Shown: positions 29,838-37,918, counted from the stretch's first letter. The stretch: DNA of 64,000 bases from Kribbella solani (GCF_014205295.1 NZ_JACHNF010000001.1:4960001-5024000), one strand, 5' to 3'. Notes: generated by a model from the letters alone, not told the origin. A program made the numbers and translations.

Positions 29838-31535
29838 TCACCCCCGCCCTCGGCTCCGGACCGGCGTACCAGCGGCCGCCTGGTCCAGGGCGCGCCAGAA
29901 CGCGCAGTGGTGCGTCGTGTCCGGATCAACCTGGCTGTCGCGTGGCGCGAACTGGCGTGCTCCCGCCTGGGGCCAGTCCACGGCGCCGGTACGCGCGAAC
30001 GTCGCCCACGCGCGGATGAAGCGATCCCCCAGCACGCGTTGCGCCCGGGTGAGTGGGACAGCGGGGTCCGGGAACGTGTAGGCGACATCCGACCCGTGCG
30101 GCGTCGACGGACGCGGAACCTTCGCGCCGTCGATCGTCGGCGCCGCCGGATCGGCGAACAGGTACGTCCAGGTCGGCGCGGTCCGCGCGTACACCCGCTG
30201 GGCCTCGACAGTCGGGCAGATCCAGTTGCGATCCGAATAGATGTGGCCGAGGGCAACGATCGGCGATTGGTAGCGATTCAGCGGGTACTGGCGTTCGACG
30301 GCCGCCGCGTCGACGCCGAAGCCGGAACGGATGACCTGACGGTACGTCGCCGCCGTCGCCGCGGGGTAGGCCGGGAAGATCCAGCCGAGATGCTCATCGG
30401 CGGTGTTGCCGGCCAGCACCGGGACATTGCGCGCCCAGGCAGCCCGGAGCTGGGTACGCGGCGCCCGCGGGACGGTCGGCGTACCGATCGACAGCAGCCC
30501 GAACTGGCTCGTCAGCGGCACCAACCGATCAGCCGGCAACCGGCGCAGGCAGGCAAGCGCGGTCCGGGCGTCAGTACAGCCCAACGACCGCGCGGCGGCG
30601 GTCCCCATCGCGTCGGTGGTCGCCCGGTCGTACCAGGTGCTGACCTCGACCGGAATCTGGCTGTCGATGGAGTACGGGGCGTAGGACGTCGTACACGAAC
30701 CGCTCGAGACGATCGCCTTCGCGAACAGCCCCGCGGCCGCTGGTGACGCGAGCAGCGTGCAGGTGCTCAGCCCACCGGCCGACTCGCCGGACAGCGTCAC
30801 GTTGGCAGGGTCGCCACCGAAGGCGCGGATGTTCGCCCGCACCCAACGCAGCGCCGCAAGCTGATCCCGCAAACCAAGGTTCACCTCCGGCATCCCCGGG
30901 AGCGCCAAATTGCCGAAGATCCCCAGCCGGTAGTTAGGCGTCACCACCACAGCGTCCCCAACCACCGCCATCCGCCGCGCATCAAAATACGAGCCACTAC
31001 CCTGAACAAACCCACCCCCATGCAAATACACAACCACCGGCCTCAGCCCACCCGCGCGCCGCCGGGGCTCGGTCAGAGGCCCCGGCCCGCTCGTATGCCG
31101 CCCGGGCGCGGTCACGTTGAGGAAGAGGCAGTCCTCACTCGGCGTGGCTCCCGGTTCGAGTGTCTTCGGGTCCTGCTCGCAGACCGCGCCTGGGGTGTCA
31201 GCTGCTCGTACCCCGCGCCAGTGAGCGGGACGCGCCGGGAGGCTCCAGCGTTTCGCCGACGCGTAGGGCACCCCAAGGAAGCGAACACTCGCCGAGTCCT
31301 CCACCCCACGCAACACCCCTTCCGCAACCCGCACCCGCGGCCCAGCCTGGTACTGCCGCTCAGCCGTTGCCGCGGCCAGGACAGCTTCTGAGAGCGGGGC
31401 GGCTGCCGAAGGTGGGGCGGCGGTGGTGAGTGCGCCTGCGATGGAAGCAAGGGCGAGCAGGCTCGGGATGACCTGGCGCGGGGTGAGCCAACTCGGTGTG
31501 AGCCGGCCTGGAGTGAACCGGCGCGGGGGGATCAT
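29838..31535 (-). CDS. Secreted type-B carboxylesterase
   Basis: The 565-residue alpha/beta hydrolase has an unusual N-terminus built on repeated FTPGRLTPSWLTPRQ-like units before a hydrophobic signal segment, then FLGVPYA, EDCLFLNV, the oxyanion loop HGGGF (172-176) and nucleophile Ser252 in SGESAGG; the catalytic acid and His fit TADEHLG and PHGSDV. Enzymes of this family hydrolyse carboxylic esters. The ATG overlaps the stop of the small membrane protein upstream, so translation is coupled. A TetR gene diverges from the pair across a long palindrome. Confidence 0.9.
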   Translation of the reverse strand: MIPPRRFTPGRLTPSWLTPRQVIPSLLALASIAGALTTAAPPSAAAPLSEAVLAAATAERQYQAGPRVRVAEGVLRGVEDSASVRFLGVPYASAKRWSLPARPAHWRGVRAADTPGAVCEQDPKTLEPGATPSEDCLFLNVTAPGRHTSGPGPLTEPRRRAGGLRPVVVYLHGGGFVQGSGSYFDARRMAVVGDAVVVTPNYRLGIFGNLALPGMPEVNLGLRDQLAALRWVRANIRAFGGDPANVTLSGESAGGLSTCTLLASPAAAGLFAKAIVSSGSCTTSYAPYSIDSQIPVEVSTWYDRATTDAMGTAAARSLGCTDARTALACLRRLPADRLVPLTSQFGLLSIGTPTVPRAPRTQLRAAWARNVPVLAGNTADEHLGWIFPAYPAATAATYRQVIRSGFGVDAAAVERQYPLNRYQSPIVALGHIYSDRNWICPTVEAQRVYARTAPTWTYLFADPAAPTIDGAKVPRPSTPHGSDVAYTFPDPAVPLTRAQRVLGDRFIRAWATFARTGAVDWPQAGARQFAPRDSQVDPDTTHHCAFWRALDQAAAGTPVRSRGRG

Positions 31536-31747
31536 CCGGTTGGTTCTTTGGGACGGCGGGCGCCCGCGATTCCGCCGAGGATCAGGCCGATGAGTACCAG
31601 GGCCAGGTCGGCGAGCAGCGCGCCGGTGAATCCGCCGGGCATCCAGTCCACCAGACCGCGGTTGTCATGGTCGATCAGCAGCCGGATCGCGCCCTGCCCG
31701 CCGATCGCCACGACAACCATCCCCACCACCAGTACACCGGTCCACAT
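31532..31747 (-). CDS. Small two-helix membrane protein coupled to the carboxylesterase
   Basis: This 71-residue protein begins MWTGVLVVGMVVVAIGGQGA and has two hydrophobic helices joined by a short loop HDNRGLVDWMPGG, ending in a basic tail. GGAGAGGAG precedes the ATG at 7 bases. The stop overlaps the carboxylesterase start (ATGA). I do not recognise a named family; proteins of this type are common in actinobacteria. The pair is probably controlled by the TetR protein encoded in the opposite direction. Confidence 0.75.
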   Translation of the reverse strand: MWTGVLVVGMVVVAIGGQGAIRLLIDHDNRGLVDWMPGGFTGALLADLALVLIGLILGGIAGARRPKEPTG

Positions 31748-31766
31748 CGCCGTACTCCTCTCCCGA

Positions 31767-31820
31767 GATTCTTGATGCGATCGCACCATAGCATGCCTTG
31801 GTACGATCGCATCAAGAATC
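31767..31820. promoter_or_regulatory. Long paired palindromic operator between the esterase pair and tetR
   Basis: Two 21-bp arms (31767-31787 and 31800-31820) are inverted complements with one mismatch around a 12-bp spacer. Each arm contains its own dyad (TGCGATCGCA on the left, TACGATCGCA on the right). Two TetR dimers could bind, one per arm, and the divergent promoters should lie in or near the spacer. The site is 20 bp from the small membrane-protein start and about 175 bp from the tetR start. Confidence 0.75.
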
Positions 31821-31994
31821 AACGAGGACCACCCGGGACGACCGACCGGGACCGACCGGGGACCACCCAGGGCCGCGCAGGACCGTCCGAGGCGGGCCGG
31901 GGCGGGCCGGGGCGGCGGGTCGCGGACCGAGCTGGCTGGTGCCGCGGGATGCTGCGGGATCACGGCGTGCATCGCGGTCAAGCGTGGAGAGGAC

Positions 31995-32588
31995 ATGGCG
32001 AGCGACGAGAACAAGGCGCGCCGGCGTCGGCAGATCGCGGAGGCGGTGTGGCGGTTGGCCGCGCGGGACGGGCTGGAGGCTGTCACGCTCCGGCAGGTCG
32101 CCGACGAGGCCGGCGTCTCGATGCGCCTCGTGCAGTACTACTTCGGCAACCGCACCACGCTCCTGCTCGCCGCCCTGGAGATCCTCAACGAGGAGGCCGA
32201 GGCGGCCGCGCAGCAGCGCATCGGGGCGCTCGGCAGCGACATTCCGGCGCGCGAGCTGGTCCGGGCGATCCTGATGGAACTGCTCCCACTAGACGAGGAC
32301 CGCCGCCGCCGGTACGTGGTCCAGTCGGCGTACTTCGTCCGCTTCCTCACCGATCCACAACTGCAAGAGGTGGCGCGTACGGCGGATCCGGCTCTGGAGT
32401 CACTGCTCGCGTCAATCCTGACCGCGGACCCAACAATCGAGTCCGACGACACTTTCGCCGACGCCGAACTACTGATCGCCTTCGCCTTCGGCCTACAGGC
32501 GGAGATGCTCCTCAACCAGCTCGACGAACCCCACGCCCTACGCCTCCTCGACCGCACCCTGAACCGCATCCTCGGCAACCCGCACTAG
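31995..32588 (+). CDS. TetR family transcriptional regulator
   Basis: The 197-residue protein has a TetR helix-turn-helix near residues 27-50 (TLRQVADEAGVSMRLVQYYF) and a helical ligand domain. GGAGAGGAC precedes ATG 31995. It diverges from the small membrane protein and carboxylesterase, and the long palindrome between them is the likely operator for both directions. Between palindrome and start lies a 174-bp GC-rich leader with repeated GACC and GGCCGGGGC units that has no gene I can support. Confidence 0.88.
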   Translation: MASDENKARRRRQIAEAVWRLAARDGLEAVTLRQVADEAGVSMRLVQYYFGNRTTLLLAALEILNEEAEAAAQQRIGALGSDIPARELVRAILMELLPLDEDRRRRYVVQSAYFVRFLTDPQLQEVARTADPALESLLASILTADPTIESDDTFADAELLIAFAFGLQAEMLLNQLDEPHALRLLDRTLNRILGNPH

Positions 32589-32777
32589 CACCCCGACCCG
32601 ACCGCGACCCAAGCCGGCGGGTCGAGCCCGTTCACCCCACCCAGCACGGAGAGCCCGGCCACCTCAGACACCCCCGAGGCAGCCACCTCACGCAGTACGC
32701 CGAGCCGAGCACCCCACGCAGCTCACCTCACGCGCCGCGGCGTGGCCGATGAACTCAGGCGCTGCGGCGTACGCGAC

Positions 32778-32869
32778 GAACCCCGGTGGCGCGGCGTACG
32801 CGGTGGGCTCAGGTGGTCGGGTGCACGGTGAACCCCGGTGGCGCGGCGTACGCGGTGGGCTCAGGTGGT
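32778..32869. repeat. 40-bp direct repeat (52-bp period) at the 3' end of the second tetR
   Basis: Positions 32778-32817 and 32830-32869 are the same 40-bp sequence; a worn third copy seems to precede them around 32745-32777. The right copy contains the last codons of the TetR gene (reading PTT and stop on the minus strand); the left copy lies outside the gene. The whole stretch 32589-32860 between the two tetR genes holds no gene and is otherwise GC-rich sequence with short repeats. Confidence 0.85.
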
Positions 32870-33421
32870 GGGGTTTAGTAGATCGTTCAGGCCTTGGACG
32901 GCCAGGTTGAACGGTTCGGGGGATCCGGCGGCGCGGGCGAGTACGTACCCTCCCTGCAGTACCGCCGCGATCGTCGCGGCGGTTCGCTCTGGGTCGAGCG
33001 TCTCCGGGAACTCGCCGTTCTGTTTGCCTTCAGCAACGACCTCGGTGAGGCGGCCGCGTAACCATTCGAACGTCTCCGCCACCGGCGCCCGCAGCTCCGG
33101 GTCCGCGACCACTTCCGGATCGGCGGCCAGCCGCCCGATCTGGCACCCCTTGAGCACCTCGCGCTCCCGCCCGAGATACGCCGCGATCCGCTCCCGCGCC
33201 GTCCCGGCACCCCCCAGCTGCTCCTCGGCCGCCGCCCGCATCTCCTCCGCCGACCGCCCGATCGCCACCTTCGCCAGCTCCGCCTTCCCGGCGAAGTGGT
33301 GATACATACTCCCCTGCCCCGCCCCCGCCACCAGCTGCACGGCCTTCGGCGAGGTCCCCACGTACCCCCGCTCCCACAACAACTCCTGAGCCCCCGAAAT
33401 CAACCGCTCCACCGTCTCCAC
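32861..33421 (-). CDS. TetR family transcriptional regulator
   Basis: The roughly 186-residue protein has a TetR DNA-binding domain (TSPKAVQLVAGAGQGSMYHHF near residues 20-40) of the AcrR/YcdC-like type. GTG 33421 is preferred over an upstream ATG at 33475 because a perfect palindrome at 33429-33446 and a TACAGT -10-like box 6 bases upstream fit a leaderless, self-repressed gene; the longer frame would translate through the operator. It converges with the other tetR. The target beyond itself is unknown. Confidence 0.85.
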   Translation of the reverse strand: METVERLISGAQELLWERGYVGTSPKAVQLVAGAGQGSMYHHFAGKAELAKVAIGRSAEEMRAAAEEQLGGAGTARERIAAYLGREREVLKGCQIGRLAADPEVVADPELRAPVAETFEWLRGRLTEVVAEGKQNGEFPETLDPERTAATIAAVLQGGYVLARAAGSPEPFNLAVQGLNDLLNPTT

Positions 33422-33428
33422 CCCGCCA

Positions 33429-33446
33429 CTGTACCCACAGGTACAG
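33429..33446. promoter_or_regulatory. TetR autoregulatory operator
   Basis: CTGTACC (33429-33435) and GGTACAG (33440-33446) are perfect complements around CACA. On the minus strand the right part of the dyad provides TACAGT, a -10-like box ending 6 bases before GTG 33421. A repressor bound here would cover the promoter, the usual arrangement of self-regulated tetR genes. Confidence 0.65.
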
Positions 33447-33480
33447 CCCGGACCGGCTACCGCCTGCAGTCCCACCGCAC

Positions 33481-33499
33481 CCGGCGGATCATCCGCCGG
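33481..33499. repeat. 19-bp perfect palindrome between tetR and the glycosyltransferase
   Basis: CCGGCGGAT (33481-33489) and ATCCGCCGG (33491-33499) are perfect complements around one base, in the gap between the tetR promoter and the glycosyltransferase gene. It may be an operator for either gene or only a GC-rich palindrome. Confidence 0.45.
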
Positions 33500-33629
33500 C
33501 GGATGGATGGTCGCGGGAAGTTGGTGCTCTGGAACAACCGATTGATTGGGGTTGTGGGGGTTTGGGCGTACTCCACGTCACACCCGGTGAATGGGCGGTT
33601 GTTGGGTCGGACCGATAGTCTCGGGCGCC

Positions 33630-34694
33630 ATGAGCACGAGTGTCGCCATCGCGGTGATTACGTTTAGGCGACCTGCTCTGTTGCGGGGGTTGTTGGCCAG
33701 TTTGCAGGCTCAGGAGTTGCCCTCGGGCGGGGATTACGCGATCCGGATCGTGGTGGTGGACAACGACGCGGACGGGTCGGCGGGGCAGGTGCTGGCGGAG
33801 TTCGGGGACGGTTCGCCGTACCCGATCGAGTCGGTGGTGGAGGCGGAGCCGGGGATTCCGTTCGCGCGGGAGAAGTCGGTCGAGTTGTGCTGGAACGACG
33901 ACGCGCTGATCTTCGTGGACGACGACGAGGTGGCGCCGCCGGGGTGGTTGAAGACGCTGCTGACGGCGTGGGAGGCGACCGGCGCGGATGTGGTCACCGG
34001 TCCGGTGAAGGGCAATCTGCCGCCGGGCGCGCCGGCCTGGAGCCACCACAGCGACGTACACGACTCGACCGGGAAGCACGACACCGGCGAGGAGCTGAAG
34101 AAGGCGTACACGAACAACACCCTGGTGGCGCGCCGCGTTTACCACACGGTCACGCCCGGCTTCCACCCCGCATTCCGGTACACCGGCTCGAGCGACCTGC
34201 ACTTTTTCCTCCGCGTGCACCGCGCCGGGTTCCGGATCGTCTGGTGCGAGGAGGCGTGGATCGCCGAGGAGGTGCCGGTCGGGCGGACCAGTCTGCACTG
34301 GCTGGTCCGGCGCGCCTTCCGCTCCGGCAGCGGTGACACGATCAGCCGCCTGCTGATCCGCCCGGGCGCGGTCAGTTACGTGCTGGTACTGGCCTATGCT
34401 TCCGCCCGGGTGTTCTCGGCGATCGGGTTCGCCCTGGCCGGGCTGCTGCTCGGCCGGAAGACGCACCTGCTGAAGGCCGTCCGCCGGTTCTTCTCGGGCG
34501 TCGGAAGTCTCGCCGGGATAGTTGGGATCAACCATGACGAGTACCGCGAACGGCACGGAGCCGAATCCGAGCCGGCCGACGGTGGCGGGGCTGTGCCGGG
34601 CGATCTGGCAGGTGGAGCAGGAGCTGGATCTCCTCCGGTGGACGATCAAGGGGACGAGTCCCTGGCCGATCATCCGGATGCGCGTCTTCCATGA
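33630..34694 (+). CDS. Family 2 glycosyltransferase
   Basis: The 354-residue protein begins VAIAVITFRRPALLRGLLASL and has VVVDNDADG near residue 43 and FVDDDEVAPPGW near 90, the nucleotide-sugar and metal-binding motifs of GT-A fold family 2 enzymes. A hydrophobic segment near residues 245-275 probably associates with the membrane. ATG 33630 has a TAGTCT box ending 8 bases upstream, which fits a leaderless promoter. The last about 54 residues overlap the next gene in another frame and look disordered. Donor and acceptor are unknown. Confidence 0.82.
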   Translation: MSTSVAIAVITFRRPALLRGLLASLQAQELPSGGDYAIRIVVVDNDADGSAGQVLAEFGDGSPYPIESVVEAEPGIPFAREKSVELCWNDDALIFVDDDEVAPPGWLKTLLTAWEATGADVVTGPVKGNLPPGAPAWSHHSDVHDSTGKHDTGEELKKAYTNNTLVARRVYHTVTPGFHPAFRYTGSSDLHFFLRVHRAGFRIVWCEEAWIAEEVPVGRTSLHWLVRRAFRSGSGDTISRLLIRPGAVSYVLVLAYASARVFSAIGFALAGLLLGRKTHLLKAVRRFFSGVGSLAGIVGINHDEYRERHGAESEPADGGGAVPGDLAGGAGAGSPPVDDQGDESLADHPDARLP

Positions 34695-35844
34695 GCTGAC
34701 CCGCCGGAGCGGCATCCACGGCGCGCCGCACCCGGCCCGCCGCACCCCGTACGACAAGGCGGCCCTGGTCGCGAAGCACGTCACCGGCGTCGCCACCCGT
34801 TCACCGTTCCCCGGCCGGTACGACGCCCTGGTCGTCCCGCACCCGAGGAAACCGAACGGTGTCGAGATCTACACCGACGAACTCCGCGGCAGACTCGGCG
34901 ACCGCGCCCTGATCCTCGACTCGGGGATCAACGGCACCCCACTCCCCGGCAGCAAGAACCTGGACTTCTTCACGTCCGCCGCCGGCGCGATCCACCGCGA
35001 CACGATCGGCGACCGCGGCGCCACGGCCGCCCTGGAGCACCTCACCGGCGTACGTGTCCCGATCGGCGCGCTCCTGGCCCGCGAGGTACCAAAACACCTC
35101 CGCCTGCGCGCCCTGTACCGCGCCCTGCTCAAGAAGCACCGGATCACCACCGTGTACGTAGTGGTCGCGTACTTCCACCAGCACATCGTCGGCGCCGCCC
35201 GCGACCTGGGCATCCGCGTCGTCGAGCTCCAGCACGGCGCGATCAGCCCCTTCCACCTCGGGTACAGCTATCCCGGCCGCCCGGTCGTCGCCGACCAGCC
35301 GGACGAGCTGTGGTGCTTCGGCTCGTACTGGACCGATGTCGCGGAGCTGCCCGCCGGGATGCGGACCGAGGTGATGGGCGCACCGTTCCTGCCGCAGCCC
35401 GGCCCGAAGGACCCGCGCCGCGTGGTCTTCCTCTCCCAAGGCACGGTCGGCACCGAGCTCGTACACGTCGCCGGCGCGGTCGCGAAGGCGCATCCGGAGC
35501 TGGACGTCCGGTACCGGTTGCACCCGAGTGAGCGGCCTGAGGATTACACGATCCCGCCCGGCGTACGGCTGTCGACCGGTGGCAGCACGCTCGACCTGCT
35601 CGCCACGGCGACGTACCAAGTCGGGGTCTCGACGACGGCGCTCTTCGAGGGGATGGCGCTCGGCTGCCGTACGGCGGTCGCGGACCTGCCCGGTCATGAG
35701 TACCTGAACTCCGCCGTCGCCAAAGGTCACGCGCTGCTGATGACCGACCCGGAGCAGCTCACGCAGGCGCCGCTGTGCGACGACCCGACCAGCTACTACG
35801 CGCCGAGCGACCTCTCACGGCTCACGGCCGAGCAGTCCGAGTAG
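34534..35844 (+). CDS. Capsular polysaccharide/cell-surface glycan biosynthesis-like protein
   Basis: The 436-residue protein has an N-terminal WTIKGTSPWPIIRMRVFHEL segment, DSGINGTP, TVYVVVAYFHQHIVG and VVELQHGAISPFH; the ELQHG motif recalls bacterial capsule and polysialyltransferase-like GT-B proteins. The C-terminal half keeps RLHPSE and STTALFEGMALG, consistent with a sugar-nucleotide-binding Rossmann domain. ATG 34534 is taken because the conserved-looking N-terminal block begins there, which means a 161-bp overlap with the preceding glycosyltransferase. Both are probably cotranscribed. The reaction is not known. Confidence 0.65.
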   Translation: MTSTANGTEPNPSRPTVAGLCRAIWQVEQELDLLRWTIKGTSPWPIIRMRVFHELTRRSGIHGAPHPARRTPYDKAALVAKHVTGVATRSPFPGRYDALVVPHPRKPNGVEIYTDELRGRLGDRALILDSGINGTPLPGSKNLDFFTSAAGAIHRDTIGDRGATAALEHLTGVRVPIGALLAREVPKHLRLRALYRALLKKHRITTVYVVVAYFHQHIVGAARDLGIRVVELQHGAISPFHLGYSYPGRPVVADQPDELWCFGSYWTDVAELPAGMRTEVMGAPFLPQPGPKDPRRVVFLSQGTVGTELVHVAGAVAKAHPELDVRYRLHPSERPEDYTIPPGVRLSTGGSTLDLLATATYQVGVSTTALFEGMALGCRTAVADLPGHEYLNSAVAKGHALLMTDPEQLTQAPLCDDPTSYYAPSDLSRLTAEQSE

Positions 35845-35940
35845 ACGGTCCTGCAGCGCGGTACGACCACCTCAGCGCCGTACACCTCGATGCCTGCACC
35901 GAACGCGCCCGGCCGGCCGGACCGGCCCATGCCCCATGAT

Positions 35941-36040
35941 GCCGCTAACGACAGGAGGTAGTCGGCCGCGGTCAGCTTGCGCACGCTCTGCCAGGCGCCA
36001 ACGACGGGCCGGATGGTGACTACCTCCTGTCGTTAGCGGC
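35941..36040. repeat. 100-bp element with 23-bp perfect inverted ends
   Basis: Arms at 35941-35963 and 36018-36040 are perfect 23-bp inverted repeats around 54 bp. It lies between the glycan gene (stop 35844) and the YCII-domain gene (start 36056). Each arm includes ACAGGAGGTAGTC. No target-site duplication is evident. The minus strand of the internal part is open across the element (AWQSVRKLTAADYLLSLAASW) and may be a gene remnant. It could be a miniature inverted-repeat element, a paired operator or a recent inverted duplication. Confidence 0.85.
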
Positions 36041-36042
36041 GC

Positions 36043-36048
36043 TAGTCT
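36043..36048 (+). promoter_or_regulatory. Leaderless-type -10 box of the YCII-domain gene
   Basis: TAGTCT ends 7 bases before ATG 36056, the spacing of actinobacterial leaderless promoters, and no ribosome site is present. The same hexamer stands 8 bases before the glycosyltransferase start at 33630. The -35 region would fall inside the right arm of the adjacent inverted repeat. Confidence 0.45.
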
Positions 36049-36055
36049 CTCGGCT

Positions 36056-36400
36056 ATGAGGTACATGCTGCTGCACAAGACGAACGACAACCTGGAGGCG
36101 GGGAATCCGCCGGACGCGGAGATCCTGGAGCGGGCGGATGCGGTGCTCGAGGAGATGCGCCAGGCCGGTGTGCTGGTCCTCGGCGAGGGTCTGATGCCGA
36201 GCTCGCGCGGCGCGCGGGTGGTGTTCCCGCGGCCGGGTCAGCCGCGGGTGGTCGACGGGCCGTTCGCGGAGACCAAGGAGCTGGTCGCCGGCGTGTCGAT
36301 CATCCGGGTGGACAGCAAGGAGGAGGCCGTCCGCTGGGCACTCCGCTTCGCCGAGGCCGACCCCAACACCCCGATCGACATCCTGGAGATCGCCGGCTGA
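36056..36400 (+). CDS. YciI/DGPF domain protein
   Basis: The 114-residue protein starts MRYMLLHKTND and contains VVDGPFAETKELVAGVSII, the DGPF signature of the YCII superfamily, a ferredoxin-like fold. Actinobacterial members often sit beside ECF sigma factors, but none is present here. The exact function is unknown. It appears leaderless and may be influenced by the inverted repeat just upstream. Confidence 0.82.
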   Translation: MRYMLLHKTNDNLEAGNPPDAEILERADAVLEEMRQAGVLVLGEGLMPSSRGARVVFPRPGQPRVVDGPFAETKELVAGVSIIRVDSKEEAVRWALRFAEADPNTPIDILEIAG

Positions 36401-36452
36401 CCCCCCGAACCGTCAGACGTGACACTGCGCGAGTTCGCCGCCGGCGCGCGAC

Positions 36453-36740
36453 CTACTCCGCGAGGACGCCTTCCTCCGCGACGACGAGCGAGTCGATCGC
36501 CGCGAAGAACCGCGCGATGCCTGGCTGGTTCGGCCCCTTCTCACGGGACTCGGCGAAGGCCTCCGGGGTCGCCCACTCGACGATGTCCAGCCACTCGTTG
36601 TCCGGGAGCCGCACCAACCGCGCGCCCAGGAACCCGGCACGGTCGGCCTCGAAGTCCTTCAGCATCTCCGGTCGCGCGGCGAGCAGCTCGTCGGTCTTCT
36701 CCGGCAGCACCCGGAATCGGGTCAGTTCTACAGTCGTCAT
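36453..36740 (-). CDS. Antibiotic biosynthesis monooxygenase (ABM) domain protein
   Basis: The 95-residue protein (MTTVELTRFRVLPEKTDELL, then LPDNEWLDIVEWATPEAF) has the size and pattern of a dimeric ABM-fold protein. ATG 36740 with AGGA 8 bases upstream is chosen; a TTG at 36755 would overlap the VWA stop. It is the last gene of the MoxR/VWA operon by position, 11 bases after the VWA gene, and may be cotranscribed, though its fold suggests an unrelated job. Confidence 0.75.
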   Translation of the reverse strand: MTTVELTRFRVLPEKTDELLAARPEMLKDFEADRAGFLGARLVRLPDNEWLDIVEWATPEAFAESREKGPNQPGIARFFAAIDSLVVAEEGVLAE

Positions 36741-36751
36741 TCGTCGTCCTG

Positions 36752-37918
36752 TCAAGTGATGTTGGTTGCGGCCCAGCCGGTGATGTCGTCGTGACGGATC
36801 GCGGCGGCCATCAGGTCGGGGAACTTGTCGGGCGTGCAGGCAAAGGTCGGTACGCCGAGTTCGGTCAGCGCGGCCGCGTTCTCGGCGTCGTACGACGGGG
36901 TGCCCGAGTCGGCCAGCGCGAGCAGTGCGATCACCTGCACGCCGGATTCGACCAGTGACCGCGCCCGCCGGAGCAGGTCCTCGCGTACGCCGCCCTCGTA
37001 CAGGTCGGAGATCAGTACGAGTACGGTCTCGGCCGGCTTTGTCACCAGCGTTTCGCAGTACGCGAGCGCGCGGTTGATGTCGGTACCGCCGCCGAGCTGC
37101 GTCCCGAACAGTACGTCGACCGGGTCGTCGAGCTGATCGGTGAGATCCACGACCGCGGTGTCGAACACGACCAGGCTGGTACGCAGCGTCCGGATCGAGC
37201 CGAGCACCGCGCCGAAGAGCGATGCGTACACGACCGACTCGGCCATCGATCCGGACTGGTCGATCGCGAGCACGATGTCGCGTTGGACGCTGTGGTTCCG
37301 CCGCGCGTACCCGATCAGACGGTCCGGGACGATCGTTCCGAGCGCCGGCGAGAAGTGCTTCAGGTTGGCGCGGATGGTCCGGTCCCAGTCGATGTCCGAG
37401 TGCCGCGGGCGACTGGTCCGGCCGGCCCGGTCGAGCGCGCCGGTGATCGCGGCGCGGGTCCGCTCCGCCAGCCGTGCCTCCAGCTCGGCGACGACCCGGC
37501 CGACCACCTCACGGGCGGTCTGCTTGGTCTCCTCGGGCATCACCTCGTTGAGCGCCAGCAGCGTACTCACCAGGTGCACGTCCGGCTCGACGGCACCCAG
37601 CAACTCAGGCTCCATCAGCATCCGGGTGATCCCGAGCCGCTCGACCGCGTCGCGTTGCATCACCTGGACGACGGTGCTCGGGAAGTACTGCCTGATGTCG
37701 CCGAGCCAGCGGGCCACCCGGGGCGCGGACGATCCGAGCCCCGCGGATCGTTGCGGTCCGGACTCGCCTTCGCCGGCGTCGTACAACGCGGCCAGCGCGG
37801 CGTCGACCGAGCGGTCCTGGCCGGACAAGGTCGTACCCGTCTCGGGCTCGGCTTCGCTGCCGAGCACCAGCCGCCAGCGGCGCATCCGCTCATCACCCAT
37901 GACATCCCCAGCGGTCAT
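36752..37918 (-). CDS. VWA domain protein of a MoxR-linked operon
   Basis: The 388-residue protein has an N-terminal helical half and a C-terminal von Willebrand A domain from about residue 214. The metal site is complete: Asp220, Ser222 and Ser224 in AIDQSGSMAES, Thr in GGGTDIN, and Asp in LISDLYEGG. VWA proteins paired with MoxR ATPases usually act as adaptors that bind the target or the ATPase. Its ATG overlaps the DUF5682 stop, and it is cytoplasmic with no signal or membrane segment. Confidence 0.9.
   Translation of the reverse strand: MTAGDVMGDERMRRWRLVLGSEAEPETGTTLSGQDRSVDAALAALYDAGEGESGPQRSAGLGSSAPRVARWLGDIRQYFPSTVVQVMQRDAVERLGITRMLMEPELLGAVEPDVHLVSTLLALNEVMPEETKQTAREVVGRVVAELEARLAERTRAAITGALDRAGRTSRPRHSDIDWDRTIRANLKHFSPALGTIVPDRLIGYARRNHSVQRDIVLAIDQSGSMAESVVYASLFGAVLGSIRTLRTSLVVFDTAVVDLTDQLDDPVDVLFGTQLGGGTDINRALAYCETLVTKPAETVLVLISDLYEGGVREDLLRRARSLVESGVQVIALLALADSGTPSYDAENAAALTELGVPTFACTPDKFPDLMAAAIRHDDITGWAATNIT

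Noticed and set aside
35796..36017. Minus-strand gene across the 23-bp inverted repeat
   Set aside because: The frame is protein-like in part but overlaps the end of the glycan gene, lacks a start with a ribosome site and has no known family; it is kept only as a possible remnant.
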